Shown: positions 30,182 through 40,012, counted from the first letter of the stretch. The stretch is 64,000 nt of DNA from JACADW01 sp963747985 (GCA_963747985.1 CAVVHG010000013.1:109860-173859); one strand, 5' to 3'. The notes: generated by a model from the letters alone, not told the origin. Program-made: numbers and translations.

Positions 30182-31651
30182 ATGGCCACAGAGACCGATA
30201 TCCGTGAAGCGTTGACATTTGACGATGTCCTTCTGGAGCCGGCGGAAAGCGACGTTCTGCCGGCCGAAATCGACATCTCCACCCGGCTGACGCGGCACAT
30301 CTCGCTCAATATCCCGTTGGTCAGTGCGGCGATGGATACGGTGACGGATTCCCGCATGGCAATCGCGATGGCCCAACAGGGGGGGCTGGGTGTCATACAC
30401 AAGAATATGCCCATCGAGGCCCAGGCGGACGAAGTGGACCGGGTCAAGAGATCCGAGAGCGGGATGATCGTAAACCCGATCACCATGTCGCCGGATCAGC
30501 GAATCCATGAAGCGGTGGACCTGATGAAGAAGTACAGGATATCGGGCCTGCCCATAACCTCGCGCGGTAAACTCGTCGGCATCCTCACCAACCGGGACCT
30601 GCGGTTTGAGACCCGGCTCGATCTCAGGATTTCCGAGCTGATGACCAAGGAAAACCTGGTTACCGTGCCCGTCGGAACTACCCTGGAGGAGGCCCATGCG
30701 ATCCTGCACAAGCACAGGGTCGAGAAGCTCCCGGTTGTAGACGACAAGTTCCACCTCCGGGGGCTGATAACCTACAAGGACATCCAGAAGCGGATCGCCT
30801 ATCCGAACGCCTGCAAGGACAATCTGGGCCGTCTCCGGGTGGGTGCGGCTGTCGGGGCGACCGGAGACAACATCGAACGTGCGTCCGCGCTGGTGAGGGC
30901 CAACGTTGATGTGCTCGTCGTGGATACCGCGCACGGCCACTCCTCGAGGGTTATCTCCGCTGTGAAACGCATCCGGGCCGAGTTCCCCAACGTGGACTTG
31001 ATCGCGGGCAACGTTGCCACGGAAGAAGGGGCCGAGGCCCTGATACGGGCCGGGGCTGACGCCATCAAGGTCGGTATGGGACCGGGCTCGATCTGCACTA
31101 CCCGGGTCGTAACCGGCGCCGGGGTGCCCCAGATTACCGCCGTAATCGATTGTTCGCGCGCAGCCCGCCGATCGTCTGTCCCGGTCATCGCCGACGGAGG
31201 GATCAAGTTCTCGGGAGACATAACCAAGGCGATCGCCGCCGGAGCGGACTCGGTCATGGTGGGCTCCCTGCTCGCGGGAACGGACGAAAGCCCGGGAGAG
31301 ACCGTGCTGTACCAGAACCGGAGCTACAAGGTCTATCGCGGCATGGGATCGCTGGAGGCCATGAAAGCAGGCAGCCGTGACCGCTACGGCCAGGAGGGTG
31401 TGGTCCTTGAAGGCAAACTCGTCCCCGAGGGGATCGAGGGTATGGTGCCTTACAAGGGCAGCATCGAGGTGATGATCCCCCAACTCACGGGCGGCCTGAG
31501 GGCGGGCATGGGCTACTGCGGATGCAGGAATCTCGCAGACCTGCAAGCCAGAACGCGCTTCATCCGGGTCACGTCCTTCGGTTTGAAGGAGAGTCACGTG
31601 CACGACGTCGTGGTGACCAAGGAACCGCCCAACTATCGTACGGAGATGTAA
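30182..31651 (+). CDS. guaB: IMP dehydrogenase
   Basis: 489 residues. The catalytic loop GPGSICTTRVVTGAGVPQITA carries the nucleophile Cys305. Two CBS domains (NPITMSPDQRIHEAVDLMKKY and LVTVPVGTTLEEAHAILHKHRV) interrupt the TIM barrel at about residues 95-205. DDVLLEPAESDVLPAEID is the family N-terminus. AGGA nine bases upstream of ATG 30182 favours this over the ATG three codons earlier. It makes XMP, the rate-limiting step of guanine nucleotide synthesis. It follows secA by 40 bases. Confidence 0.96.
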   Translation: MATETDIREALTFDDVLLEPAESDVLPAEIDISTRLTRHISLNIPLVSAAMDTVTDSRMAIAMAQQGGLGVIHKNMPIEAQADEVDRVKRSESGMIVNPITMSPDQRIHEAVDLMKKYRISGLPITSRGKLVGILTNRDLRFETRLDLRISELMTKENLVTVPVGTTLEEAHAILHKHRVEKLPVVDDKFHLRGLITYKDIQKRIAYPNACKDNLGRLRVGAAVGATGDNIERASALVRANVDVLVVDTAHGHSSRVISAVKRIRAEFPNVDLIAGNVATEEGAEALIRAGADAIKVGMGPGSICTTRVVTGAGVPQITAVIDCSRAARRSSVPVIADGGIKFSGDITKAIAAGADSVMVGSLLAGTDESPGETVLYQNRSYKVYRGMGSLEAMKAGSRDRYGQEGVVLEGKLVPEGIEGMVPYKGSIEVMIPQLTGGLRAGMGYCGCRNLADLQARTRFIRVTSFGLKESHVHDVVVTKEPPNYRTEM

Positions 31652-31674
31652 ACCTCGCGGCCCGGGTCGAACAC

Positions 31675-31805
31675 CAGAATTCAGAATATGGGATTTGGAA
31701 CATAGAATGTGAAGATCGAACGAAAAGCCTCATCTTTGCGTTAGTCGCACCAGACCCCTGTCCTGCGCGCAGACTCCAAATTCTGGATTCCAGATTCCAA
31801 ATTCG
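31675..31805. repeat. AT-rich inverted repeat, GAATTTGGAATC period
   Basis: Left arm 31675-31709 (e.g. GGGATTTGGAACATAGAATG) and right arm 31775-31805 (e.g. CCAAATTCTGGATTCCAG) are imperfect inverse complements with a 7-9 base period, between guaB and the sigma-factor gene. It is structurally analogous to the repeat at 11395-11495. Confidence 0.55.
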
Positions 31806-31896
31806 ATCTTCTGCTGTTTTTGCTCAGATTAATTAGACTTTGCCGTGCAGATTTCCATCTCTAGAACTGGATCGGACCTGATCGGGGAAGCTTTCG

Positions 31897-32463
31897 ATGA
31901 GCCGTTCTGAAGACGCCGTTCGGAGGTTTCTCGCAGGGGAGGATGATGCGTTCGAGCCGCTTGTCCGGCAGTGGGAGAGCAGAATCTACAACCTGGCCTG
32001 GCGTTTCCTGGGTAACAGGGAAGATGCGCAGGACGCCGTCCAGGACACCTTTCTCGCTGCCTACAAGTCGCTCAGAACGTTGCGGAACCCGGAGCGCTTT
32101 CCGACCTGGCTCTACCAGATTGCCCTGAATCATTGCAGGGGACGCTGGCGGTCGCGCAGTTCGCTCGTGCCGCTGGAAGGGCAGTCCTGGGACGGCGATG
32201 AGGGCGTCGAAGGCAGCACTCAGCCCGATTATGCCGCGATCGACTCACGCGATCAGTTGGAGACGGTCGATCTCCTCCGCAAGGCTCTGGGCAGCTTGAG
32301 CCAGGAGCACCGGACTGCGATCGTGCTCAAGGAGTACATGGGGCTTAGCCTCGAGGAGATGGCGGAGGTTATGGAGTGTCCCCTCTCCACCGCGAAGTCA
32401 AGGCTGTACCACGGGCTGCGAGGCGTTCAGCGTAACCTCAGGAGACTCGGGGCGAAATCCTGA
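31897..32463 (+). CDS. ECF-type RNA polymerase sigma factor
   Basis: 188 residues. Region 2 (VRQWESRIYNLAWRFLGNREDAQDAVQDTFLAAYKSL) and region 4 helix-turn-helix (LSQEHRTAIVLKEYMGLSLEEMAEVMECPLSTAKSRLYHG) are clear. It would direct a regulon after release from an anti-sigma factor. The next gene is a zf-HC2 anti-sigma, so they form a pair. They precede the T2SS operon on the same strand, so this pair may regulate it, which is an inference. Confidence 0.93.
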   Translation: MSRSEDAVRRFLAGEDDAFEPLVRQWESRIYNLAWRFLGNREDAQDAVQDTFLAAYKSLRTLRNPERFPTWLYQIALNHCRGRWRSRSSLVPLEGQSWDGDEGVEGSTQPDYAAIDSRDQLETVDLLRKALGSLSQEHRTAIVLKEYMGLSLEEMAEVMECPLSTAKSRLYHGLRGVQRNLRRLGAKS

Positions 32464-32518
32464 GCCGAATCCGGCTTCGATCGGGCCGATCCCCGTGAAG
32501 AAAGAGACAGAGGGAGAT

Positions 32519-33073
32519 ATGCACTGCGAGGAGATCAAAGAGAGGTTGGTGGACCTGCTTTACGACGAGCGTCGGACGCTCCGGTCGGATCCTGAACTCG
32601 AGGCTCACGTCAGTTCGTGCCCCTCGTGCCGGCAGGAACTCGAGGAACTAGGGAGCACCCGCACGGCACTGAGCCGGTGGAAGGACGAAGCCCCGTTGCG
32701 GCCTGTGACGCTGACCGCCCTCCGTCAGCCTGCGTCACGATGGGTCGCTTTCTGGCCGATGGCCCGGCGGGTCGCGATGGCCGCGGCAGTTCTGCTGGCC
32801 TTCCTTGCGCTGACGAACGCGGAGGTTTCCTGGGAGGAGGGGAGATTTTCGTTCCGGACCAGCCTCCTGCCGGCCACGGCCTCCGGTTCCAACTACTACA
32901 CCAAGTCGGAGACCCGCGATCTTGTGAGCCGGGCGCTGGATGACACCGAGTCGCGCATGAGTGAAACGAACTACCTCATGTTGCAGCGCGTGATGGACAC
33001 CATGGACGAGGAGAGATGGAGCGAAATGCGCCAGGTGATCGCGCACGGCCATGACAGCCGGATCAAGAACTGA
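32519..33073 (+). CDS. Zinc-finger (zf-HC2) anti-sigma factor, single TM
   Basis: 184 residues from ATG 32519, which has GAGGGAG upstream; GTG 32495 is possible. A mycothiol-type zinc motif HVSSCPSCRQELEEL (HxxxCxxC) lies at residues 28-42, a membrane segment (MARRVAMAAAVLLAFLALT) at about residues 80-98, and an extracytoplasmic domain follows. It would hold the upstream ECF sigma factor at the membrane. The inducing signal is unknown. Confidence 0.88.
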   Translation: MHCEEIKERLVDLLYDERRTLRSDPELEAHVSSCPSCRQELEELGSTRTALSRWKDEAPLRPVTLTALRQPASRWVAFWPMARRVAMAAAVLLAFLALTNAEVSWEEGRFSFRTSLLPATASGSNYYTKSETRDLVSRALDDTESRMSETNYLMLQRVMDTMDEERWSEMRQVIAHGHDSRIKN

Positions 33074-33138
33074 TCGGGTACGCGGATTACCCTCGACCTT
33101 AAGTCGTCGAAACAGTTATAGGAATGATGAGGTTACCG

Positions 33139-33717
33139 ATGAGATTCGCGATTATCATAATGAGTGCCGCGCTGACGTGCGCGCAGGTGCGCGCGCAGGC
33201 TGTGACCGGTTCCCAGGGAGCGGGAGAGGTCAAGCTCGATCCCGCCCAGATCCGGCTGGAGATACGCAATTTCGAGACTGTCCTGAACAATGCGGTCACC
33301 GCCACCTTCAGCAGCAGCCCGTTCGCGCTCGTGCAGAAGGTGAAGGGAGTGTATCTGCCGGGCTACGGCATGAGCTTCACCTTCCTGATCAACATTCACA
33401 GGGCGATGGTCAGCACGCCTTTCGGGGAAGTCAAGCGCGGAGAAGCCGTCACGCCGGAGCAGAAGAAACGACGTATCGAGGAGCTGCTCAACAAGCTGGC
33501 GGTGGGCCTGCAGGAGAACGGCGGCAGTTTCCGCCAGTTGCGCAAGGACGAATCGGTCACCATCGTCGCGTTCATCGAGGATCGCAATTTCCCGGACGAG
33601 GCGAATCAGAACAAGACCGTATTGCTCAGTGCCACGGAGCGGGACCTCGAAGAGTTCGCCGGGCAGACAAATCGGTTCCAGGAATTCAAGCAGCGGGTGA
33701 AGACGGTTGAGTATTAG
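33139..33717 (+). CDS. Secreted protein of unknown function
   Basis: 192 residues. A signal peptide MRFAIIIMSAALTCAQVRAQ is followed by a soluble domain with FETVLNNAVTATFSSSPFALVQKVKGVYLPGYGMSFTF. I do not recognise a family. GAGG seven bases before ATG 33139 supports this start; ATG 33124 is an alternative. It overlaps the gspE start by 11 bases, so it is likely translated with the T2SS operon and may be a periplasmic partner of it. Confidence 0.8.
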   Translation: MRFAIIIMSAALTCAQVRAQAVTGSQGAGEVKLDPAQIRLEIRNFETVLNNAVTATFSSSPFALVQKVKGVYLPGYGMSFTFLINIHRAMVSTPFGEVKRGEAVTPEQKKRRIEELLNKLAVGLQENGGSFRQLRKDESVTIVAFIEDRNFPDEANQNKTVLLSATERDLEEFAGQTNRFQEFKQRVKTVEY

Positions 33718-35434
33718 GGTCGAAGCACTGAAATCAAGGAAGCTCATAGGACAGGTCTTCCTCGAGCGCAGCCTGGTAGACGAAGAAGAGCTGCGCACTG
33801 CGCTGAACCTGCAGGCTGAGTCGGGGGAGAAGCTGGCGAAGCTCTTCGTCGACCTGGGCTATGTTTCGGAGCGGGATTGCCTGGCTGTCGTCTCCGAGCA
33901 CCTGCGCATCCCGGCCCTCGGCGCGGCCGACTATCCGTCGGTGCCGGTTCTCGAAAACGTCCTGACGTACCGTTTCATGAAGCAATGCAAGTTCGTCCCG
34001 GTATCGCTGGAAGAGGGTGTGCTGACCCTTGCAATGACCGACCCGATGGATCACGCCACGATCGATTCTGTTCGCCAGACTACCGGCCACGGCATCCGCG
34101 CGGTCCTGGGGGCCGAAAGCGAAATCATGGATGTTCTCGAGCGCCTGTATGGATCGGCCGCGAGCAGCATGGGGCGGATCATCGAGGGCATCGACGACGT
34201 GAATCTCGGCACACTGTCCGATGAGATCGAGGATGTCGAGCAACTGAAGGATCTTGCCTCGGAGGCCCCGGTCATCCGGCTGGTGAACCTCCTCATGTCC
34301 AAGGCGGTGGAAAGCCGGGCCAGCGATATTCACATCGAGCCTTTCGAGAAGGACCTCAAGATCCGGTACCGGATCGACGGCATTCTCCACGATGTGGAGT
34401 CGCCGCCCAAGAAGCTCAAGGCGGCCGTCATCAGCCGTGTGAAGATCATGGCCAAGCTCAATATCGCTGAGAGACGGCTTCCGCAGGACGGCAGGATCAA
34501 GCTCAAAGTCCTGGGGAAGGACATAGATCTCCGCGTGTCCACCCTCCCTACCATGTACGGCGAGAGCGTGGTGATGCGCATCCTCGACAAGAGCAATACG
34601 GCGCTGTACGAAATCCGCCGGCTCGGTTTTCCCGAAGATTTGCTGAGGGAGTTCACCGCGCTGATCCGTCGCCCGCACGGCATCGTCCTGGTGACCGGTC
34701 CTACCGGCAGCGGGAAGACGACTACCCTCTACAGCGCGCTTGACACCATCAACCTGCCGGATAAGAAGATCATCACGATCGAGGATCCGATCGAATACCA
34801 GATGGATGGCGTCAATCAGATACAGGTGCACACCCAGATAGGCCTGACTTTCGCGGCCGGGCTCCGGCACATCGTACGCCAGGATCCGGATGTGATCATG
34901 GTGGGCGAAATCCGCGACCTCGAAACGGCGTCGATCGCGATCCGCGCCGCCCTGACGGGGCACCTCGTATTTTCGACCCTGCACACAAACGATGCCCCGA
35001 GCGCCGTCGCGCGCCTGGTCGACATGGGCGCCGAGGACTATCTTATCGCAACGTCGCTGCTCGGCATCCTGGCCCAGCGCCTCGTGCGCGTGATCTGCCC
35101 GCACTGCAAGGTCGAGGTGTTTCCGGTTCCCGAGGTCCTGGACGAGTTCGGGTACCGGCGCGGCAACGGGCGCGGGGAGCCTGACCGCTTTTTCGAAGGC
35201 CGCGGGTGTGAGCGGTGCAGCAACACCGGGTACATTGGGCGGCTCGGGATCTACGAGCTCATGTTGATGAACGACGACCTGCGCAAACTGACCGTCGGCA
35301 AGGCTGACTCCAACCAGTTGCGTAAGAAGGCGATCGAGAGCGGGATGCGATCGCTCAGAGACGATGGATGGATGAAGGTCCGGCAGGGAAGCACCAGCAT
35401 TGCCGAAGTCTTGCGCGTGACGCAGGACGCGTAG
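33707..35434 (+). CDS. gspE: Type II secretion ATPase GspE
   Basis: 575 residues from TTG 33707. N-terminal GspE/MshEN domain (RKLIGQVFLERSLVDEEELRTAL), then the ATPase with Walker A GPTGSGKTTTLYSAL (residues 331-345), the Asp box, Walker B DVIMVGEIRDLETASIAIRAALTGH and the His box STLHTND. A zinc tetracysteine (ICPHCKVE and CERCSNTGY) follows. It powers pseudopilus assembly at the inner membrane. It overlaps the upstream secreted protein gene and begins the operon. Confidence 0.94.
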   Translation: MSIRVEALKSRKLIGQVFLERSLVDEEELRTALNLQAESGEKLAKLFVDLGYVSERDCLAVVSEHLRIPALGAADYPSVPVLENVLTYRFMKQCKFVPVSLEEGVLTLAMTDPMDHATIDSVRQTTGHGIRAVLGAESEIMDVLERLYGSAASSMGRIIEGIDDVNLGTLSDEIEDVEQLKDLASEAPVIRLVNLLMSKAVESRASDIHIEPFEKDLKIRYRIDGILHDVESPPKKLKAAVISRVKIMAKLNIAERRLPQDGRIKLKVLGKDIDLRVSTLPTMYGESVVMRILDKSNTALYEIRRLGFPEDLLREFTALIRRPHGIVLVTGPTGSGKTTTLYSALDTINLPDKKIITIEDPIEYQMDGVNQIQVHTQIGLTFAAGLRHIVRQDPDVIMVGEIRDLETASIAIRAALTGHLVFSTLHTNDAPSAVARLVDMGAEDYLIATSLLGILAQRLVRVICPHCKVEVFPVPEVLDEFGYRRGNGRGEPDRFFEGRGCERCSNTGYIGRLGIYELMLMNDDLRKLTVGKADSNQLRKKAIESGMRSLRDDGWMKVRQGSTSIAEVLRVTQDA

Positions 35435-35549
35435 CGATGCCCTGTATGAACGTGGACGATTATCTCAGAGCGGAAACGACGGGGCGGGCGACCTGCCCGG
35501 ACAGGCGCCGTCGCCGCGATCAAGACGCGGCGCGGTGAATTGAATAGAC

Positions 35550-36770
35550 ATGGCTGCATACACGTACAAAGCGGCAACGCCTGACGGGAAGATTGTCGAA
35601 GGGACCGTCGAGGCTTCCGATCACGGTGCTGTTGCCCTGAAGTTGCAGGACATGGGGCTGTTTCCCATGAAGGTGGGGATCGCCGGACGAACATCCCTGC
35701 TCTCGCGCGACGTCGAGTGGCCCTGGAAGATCCGTCGTGTCCGACGCAAGCATCTCCTCGTGTTCACCCAGGAATTGCACACTCTGGTTCGCTCCGGTTT
35801 CCCTCTCGACCGCAGCCTGAGCGTTCTGGCACAGTTGGCCGAGAGCGAGGTGCTGGCCGAGGTCGTCCAGGACATTCTCAAGGAAGTGAAGGGGGGGAAA
35901 TCCTTCTCGGAAGCCCTGAGCAAGTATCCCGAGGTCTTTCCGAAGATCTACGTCAACATGATCAAGGCAGGTGAAGCGGGCGGCGCCCTCGATGAGGTGC
36001 TCGGGAGGCTGGCCTCCTTCCTCGAGACGAGCGAGAACCTGCGATCCTATTTCGTCGGGGCCCTGATCTACCCGGTCCTGCTGTCGGTCGTCGGAATCGC
36101 CAGCGTGACCATCCTCACGCTCTTTGTCGTTCCAAGGTTCGTGTCCATATTCCAGGACTCCGGCTTGCCGATGCCTCTGCCGATGCTGTTCATGAAGTTC
36201 CTGAGCGACGCGATCAGCGGCTACTGGTGGCTGATACTGACGTTGATCGTGCTCTTCGTGGTTCTCATTCGCAGATCCCGTTCGAATCCTGAAGGCCGCC
36301 TGAAATGGGATCGCTGGCTGCTGCGGCTGCCTCTTCTCGGCCCGGTCATACGGAAGATCGAGGTGGCACGCTTTGCCCGAACCCTGGGAACCCTGCTGCA
36401 TGGCGGCGTGCCCCTCCTGCACGGAATGACGATTGTGCGCGAGATAATCGGCAACCAGGGTATCGCCACCCTGATCGAACCGATCCGGAACGGCATCAAG
36501 AAAGGGGAGGGGATCGCCAAGCCGATGAAGCAGAGCGGCGTTTTCCCTCCGCTCGCAATGCACCTGATCGAGGTCGGCGAGGAATCCGGCAAGCTTGACA
36601 CCATGCTCGTACAGGTGGCCGAGGTTTACGACACTGAAGTCAGAAACGGCATCAAGAACCTGATCGCGTTTTTCGAGCCTGCCCTCATCCTGCTGATGGG
36701 GATCATAATCGGCACCATCGTGGTTTCCATGCTTCTCGCGATCTTCAGTATCAACGACGTCCCGATGTAA
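35550..36770 (+). CDS. gspF: Type II secretion inner membrane protein GspF
   Basis: 406 residues, two T2SSF repeats each ending in a hydrophobic stretch. Signatures: FTQELHTLVRSGFPLDRSLSVLA and MIKAGEAGGALDEVLGRLASFLE in the first, LGTLLHGGVPLLHGMTI and LIEVGEESGKLDTMLVQVAEVYD in the second, with terminal FEPALILLMGIIIGTIVVSMLLAIF. It is the platform protein of the secretion machine. A gap of 115 bases to gspE holds no gene. Confidence 0.93.
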   Translation: MAAYTYKAATPDGKIVEGTVEASDHGAVALKLQDMGLFPMKVGIAGRTSLLSRDVEWPWKIRRVRRKHLLVFTQELHTLVRSGFPLDRSLSVLAQLAESEVLAEVVQDILKEVKGGKSFSEALSKYPEVFPKIYVNMIKAGEAGGALDEVLGRLASFLETSENLRSYFVGALIYPVLLSVVGIASVTILTLFVVPRFVSIFQDSGLPMPLPMLFMKFLSDAISGYWWLILTLIVLFVVLIRRSRSNPEGRLKWDRWLLRLPLLGPVIRKIEVARFARTLGTLLHGGVPLLHGMTIVREIIGNQGIATLIEPIRNGIKKGEGIAKPMKQSGVFPPLAMHLIEVGEESGKLDTMLVQVAEVYDTEVRNGIKNLIAFFEPALILLMGIIIGTIVVSMLLAIFSINDVPM

Positions 36771-36781
36771 GAAAGGTTTCT

Positions 36782-37216
36782 ATGCGGACTGCAAGTGTTG
36801 AAAGAAAGTCGGAGCGGGGCTTCTCGCTCATCGAGCTCATTGTCGTTCTGGTCATCCTCGGCCTCCTGGCCGCGGTCGTTGCACCGCGCGTTTTCGACAA
36901 GCTGGCCAAGAGCAAGGAACAGATTGCGAAGATCCAGATCAAGGAGATCGAGGGAGCCCTTCAGCTTTTCGCTTTTGATGTCGGACGATTCCCCTCCACG
37001 AGCGAAAGCCTGGACGCCCTGATACGCAACCCGGGCAACCTCGAAGCGTGGAAGGGGCCTTACCTGAACAAGACCGAGTTACCGATGGATCCCTGGGGCA
37101 AGCCATACCTGTATCGATGCCCGGGGCAGCACGGGGACTACGATCTCTATTCGTATGGCCCGGATGGTCTCGAGGGGGGCGAGGGCGAGAATAGCGATAT
37201 CAGCAGCTGGAAGTAA
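36782..37216 (+). CDS. gspG: Major pseudopilin GspG
   Basis: 144 residues. The prepilin leader MRTASVERKSERG is cleaved before FSLIELIVVLVILGLLAAVVAPRVF with Glu at +5. The C-terminal part TELPMDPWGKPYLYRCPG and DLYSYGPDG is the conserved calcium-binding loop of GspG. It is the main pseudopilus subunit. It needs a prepilin peptidase (GspO), which is not in this window. Confidence 0.95.
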   Translation: MRTASVERKSERGFSLIELIVVLVILGLLAAVVAPRVFDKLAKSKEQIAKIQIKEIEGALQLFAFDVGRFPSTSESLDALIRNPGNLEAWKGPYLNKTELPMDPWGKPYLYRCPGQHGDYDLYSYGPDGLEGGEGENSDISSWK

Positions 37217-37224
37217 CGACCGAA

Positions 37225-37824
37225 ATGCGGATATGGCCTGCCGAGCCTGAGGCGCCGGAATTGATGACAGTCTTGTCACAGGAAGTCGACGGGATGAGTT
37301 GCATGCTCGAGTTTGCGCTCCGGGGGAGTCGACGCATCGCCTCGTCTGAGAAGCGGTGCGCCGGATTTACCCTTTTGGAACTGATCATGGTGATTGTCGT
37401 AATCGCACTTGGCATCGCGATCAGTTTCCCGGCCCTTTCCAGGGGCACATCGGCGCTTCACCTGCGGTCCGCCGGGCGCGATGTGCTCAACGTTTTGCGC
37501 TATGCCAGGGAGAAAGCGATCACCGAGCAGCGCGAGATGCATTTCGTGGCCGGGAAACAGGGGAGGGAAGTGGTCCTGACCGACGAGCTGGGAGAGGGAG
37601 GCAAGTCGCACGCCCTCCCGCGCGACGTCATCGTCGACAGCGTATTCGCGGGCGAGGAGGAGATCAGGGAAGGCCCGCTGGTGATCCGGTTCCTGCCCAA
37701 CGGCAGCTCGACGCCGGCGACCATCGTGCTGAAGTCGGACGCGGGAGGCTACCTGCGCATTGTTACCGACCCGATCACCGGCGGGGCCCGGCTCCTGGCC
37801 GGGCAGGAAGGGACGCACTCATGA
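37225..37824 (+). CDS. gspH: Minor pseudopilin GspH
   Basis: Up to 199 residues. The cleavage motif is CAG|FTLLELIMVIVVIALGIAI, with Glu at +5. The leader length depends on the start: ATG 37225, 37264 or 37294 are possible, and the last gives a leader of about 24 residues. The C-terminal domain VLNVLRYAREKAITEQREMHF resembles the GspH/FimT fold. It overlaps gspI by four bases. Confidence 0.85.
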   Translation: MRIWPAEPEAPELMTVLSQEVDGMSCMLEFALRGSRRIASSEKRCAGFTLLELIMVIVVIALGIAISFPALSRGTSALHLRSAGRDVLNVLRYAREKAITEQREMHFVAGKQGREVVLTDELGEGGKSHALPRDVIVDSVFAGEEEIREGPLVIRFLPNGSSTPATIVLKSDAGGYLRIVTDPITGGARLLAGQEGTHS

Positions 37825-38279
37825 GGGGCCGGAGCGGTTTGGGTGAGGGCGGTTTCACCCTGCTCGAGGTGCTCATCACGCTCGCCATCCTATCGGTGGG
37901 TGTGACTCTGACCCTCTCTCTCATTTCAGGCGCCCTGGCCAACATCCGGAAAGTGCAGGTTCGCGCGCGCACGATCCAGCACGCGGAGACGGTCATGGAG
38001 CTGACCCTTCTGGACGACTCCATAGACCGGCCGACCACGTTGAACGGCGACTTCGCCGACGGCACGCGTTGGACCATCCGGGTCAGCGATTACGAAATCC
38101 CCAAGATGCAACAGATGCTGCAGCCGCAGCAGCAGGTGGAAATGCCCATGAAGCTGCTGGCCTACTCTCTCGAGATCATGAGTCCGGGAGCCGCGGCACC
38201 CGACCTGCGCCTCGAAACCCTGAAACTGGTCGAGACGCGGCAGCCCGGGGCGGGGCTTGGTATGGAGGCTCCGAGATGA
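37821..38279 (+). CDS. gspI: Minor pseudopilin GspI
   Basis: 152 residues. MRGRSGLGEGG|FTLLEVLITLAILSVGVTL is the leader and N-terminal helix. The C-terminal part is short and Met/Gln-rich (MQQMLQPQQQ). ATGA overlaps with gspH and gspJ fix it in the operon. It would form the pseudopilus tip with H, J and K. Confidence 0.88.
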   Translation: MRGRSGLGEGGFTLLEVLITLAILSVGVTLTLSLISGALANIRKVQVRARTIQHAETVMELTLLDDSIDRPTTLNGDFADGTRWTIRVSDYEIPKMQQMLQPQQQVEMPMKLLAYSLEIMSPGAAAPDLRLETLKLVETRQPGAGLGMEAPR

Positions 38280-39031
38280 GCGCCTATCAAGCGGTTTCGA
38301 GCCGGAGCGACAGAGGATTCACCCTGATCGAGACTGTGATTGCCGTGACACTGGTGGCCATGATGGCTGTCGGTCTCTGGTCCGTGTTCCGGGTCAGTCT
38401 CGCGTCCTGGAAGCGCGGCACGGAGTCTGTGGATGCCAACCAGCGCCACCGGAGCACCGTCGACCTGGTAAAGAAACAGATGGCTTCCATTTATGCGGTC
38501 ATCGCGCCGATCGATCTCCAGGCGGGTGGAACGGTGTACCCTGTTTTCGCGGGCACGGATGCCAGCGTTCAGTTCATCAGCCTGAACTCTCTCCGGTTTT
38601 ACGAACATCCCGGGTTGACAATGGTCTCCTATGATGTCGAGCAGGACAGGACTGGCGCCTACAGCCTTGTGGAACGCGAGGCTCAGTATGTCGGCCTCGA
38701 GCCGGGTCGCGAAAGTTTTTTCGATCGGGAGACGACCCGGCCGTTCGTGGTGTTCGAAAATCTCACGAGCTTCACATTTGAATATTTCGACCCGGGTGAC
38801 CCGGATCGCCCGGCGCGTTGGGTCACCGAGTGGGATGCCAAGGAGATGACGGAACTGCCGGCAGCAATATCGATGACCATGGTTTCGCAGGATGCCGGCG
38901 GTGAGACGATCAGCCGCCACCTGGTAGTCCCTATCATGTCGCAGCCGTATGACCCACGCCTGAACTTCGTCAACCCGTTTGAATCACGACCAAGACGTCT
39001 CGGGAGGCAGCATGTGCCGATGGAGAGATGA
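38276..39031 (+). CDS. gspJ: Minor pseudopilin GspJ
   Basis: 251 residues. Leader MSAYQAVSSRSDRG before FTLIETVIAVTLVAMMAVGLW; Glu +5. The C-terminal beta domain (FVVFENLTSFTFEYFD) is typical of GspJ. ATGA overlaps with gspI; the 3' end overlaps the gspK start by 20 bases. Confidence 0.88.
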   Translation: MSAYQAVSSRSDRGFTLIETVIAVTLVAMMAVGLWSVFRVSLASWKRGTESVDANQRHRSTVDLVKKQMASIYAVIAPIDLQAGGTVYPVFAGTDASVQFISLNSLRFYEHPGLTMVSYDVEQDRTGAYSLVEREAQYVGLEPGRESFFDRETTRPFVVFENLTSFTFEYFDPGDPDRPARWVTEWDAKEMTELPAAISMTMVSQDAGGETISRHLVVPIMSQPYDPRLNFVNPFESRPRRLGRQHVPMER

Positions 39032-40001
39032 CAGAGGCGTGATTCTGATCGCGCTCCTGTGGATTCTCACCGCGCTCTCGGTGATTGCACTCAGCTTTTC
39101 GCGGGAAGGGTTCGTGGAGGTGTCCGCGGCACGCAACGCGCGTGATCTCTCCGATGCATACTACATTGCCCGTGCGGGGATCAACGCCGCCGTTTTCCAG
39201 TTGCTGGAGAAGAAGTACACGCCTCGCGTGCAGCAGCTGGAACTCGACCAGCCGCCCGATCCGCTCGATCTTGGCCGGGTGACGGGGGCATTCGGCGACG
39301 GCAGCTACGAAGTGGAAATCCAGGACGAGTCGGGGAAGATCAATCTGAACTTTGTTTCAGAGGAGCAACTGCGCGCGCTCGTGCAGGTCGTCGGGATCCA
39401 GCAGCCGGATTCCGATATCATCGTGGACTCCATCATGGATTGGCGTGATGTTGACACTGCCCACCGGCCCAACGGCGCCGAGGACGACTACTACCAGGGC
39501 ATGCCGGTGCCATACAAGGCGAAGAACAACCGGATGGAAACGGTGGAAGAACTGCTGCTGGTAAGGGGAGTGACCCCGGAATACTACTACGGTCACCCGG
39601 AGCGAGCTCCGGATGGCTCCGTGATCTACAGGTACGGCCTTTCGCGCTGCTTCACGGTCTATTCGACCTCGAACCGGATCAACGTGAACTACGCTCCGCT
39701 TTACGTCCTGATGTCCGTTCCCGGGATGCCGCCCGAAGCCGCGCGCATGATCTACGACCGAAGGCAGGTCAAGCCCTTTACGAACATCGACCAGATCAAC
39801 CGCGAGATCGGGGTCAGCCTGGGGCCGACAACCCTGCCCTACCTTATGGTGGAGGAGACAGGTGTCTATACGCTGACTGCGGCCGGGCGGCGCGGGGATT
39901 CGCGGGTGCGCAGGGTTATCCGGGCAGTCGTAAGCCTCGATTCCCGCGAGGCGAAGAGATACAAGGTATTTTACTGGAACGAAAACGTGCCGAATTTTTG
40001 A
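39012..40001 (+). CDS. gspK: Type II secretion minor pseudopilin GspK
   Basis: 329 residues from ATG 39012, with GGGAGG just upstream. MCRWRDDRG|VILIALLWILTALSVIALSF lacks the +5 glutamate, as is normal for GspK. The body has SAM-like helices around EEQLRALVQVVGIQQPDSDIIVDSIMDWRD and two DD/E metal-binding stretches (WRDVDTAHRPNGAEDDYYQ) found in GspK calcium sites. It caps the pseudopilus tip and would start its assembly. Confidence 0.9.
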   Translation: MCRWRDDRGVILIALLWILTALSVIALSFSREGFVEVSAARNARDLSDAYYIARAGINAAVFQLLEKKYTPRVQQLELDQPPDPLDLGRVTGAFGDGSYEVEIQDESGKINLNFVSEEQLRALVQVVGIQQPDSDIIVDSIMDWRDVDTAHRPNGAEDDYYQGMPVPYKAKNNRMETVEELLLVRGVTPEYYYGHPERAPDGSVIYRYGLSRCFTVYSTSNRINVNYAPLYVLMSVPGMPPEAARMIYDRRQVKPFTNIDQINREIGVSLGPTTLPYLMVEETGVYTLTAAGRRGDSRVRRVIRAVVSLDSREAKRYKVFYWNENVPNF

Positions 40002-40012
40002 GGCCCGAAACG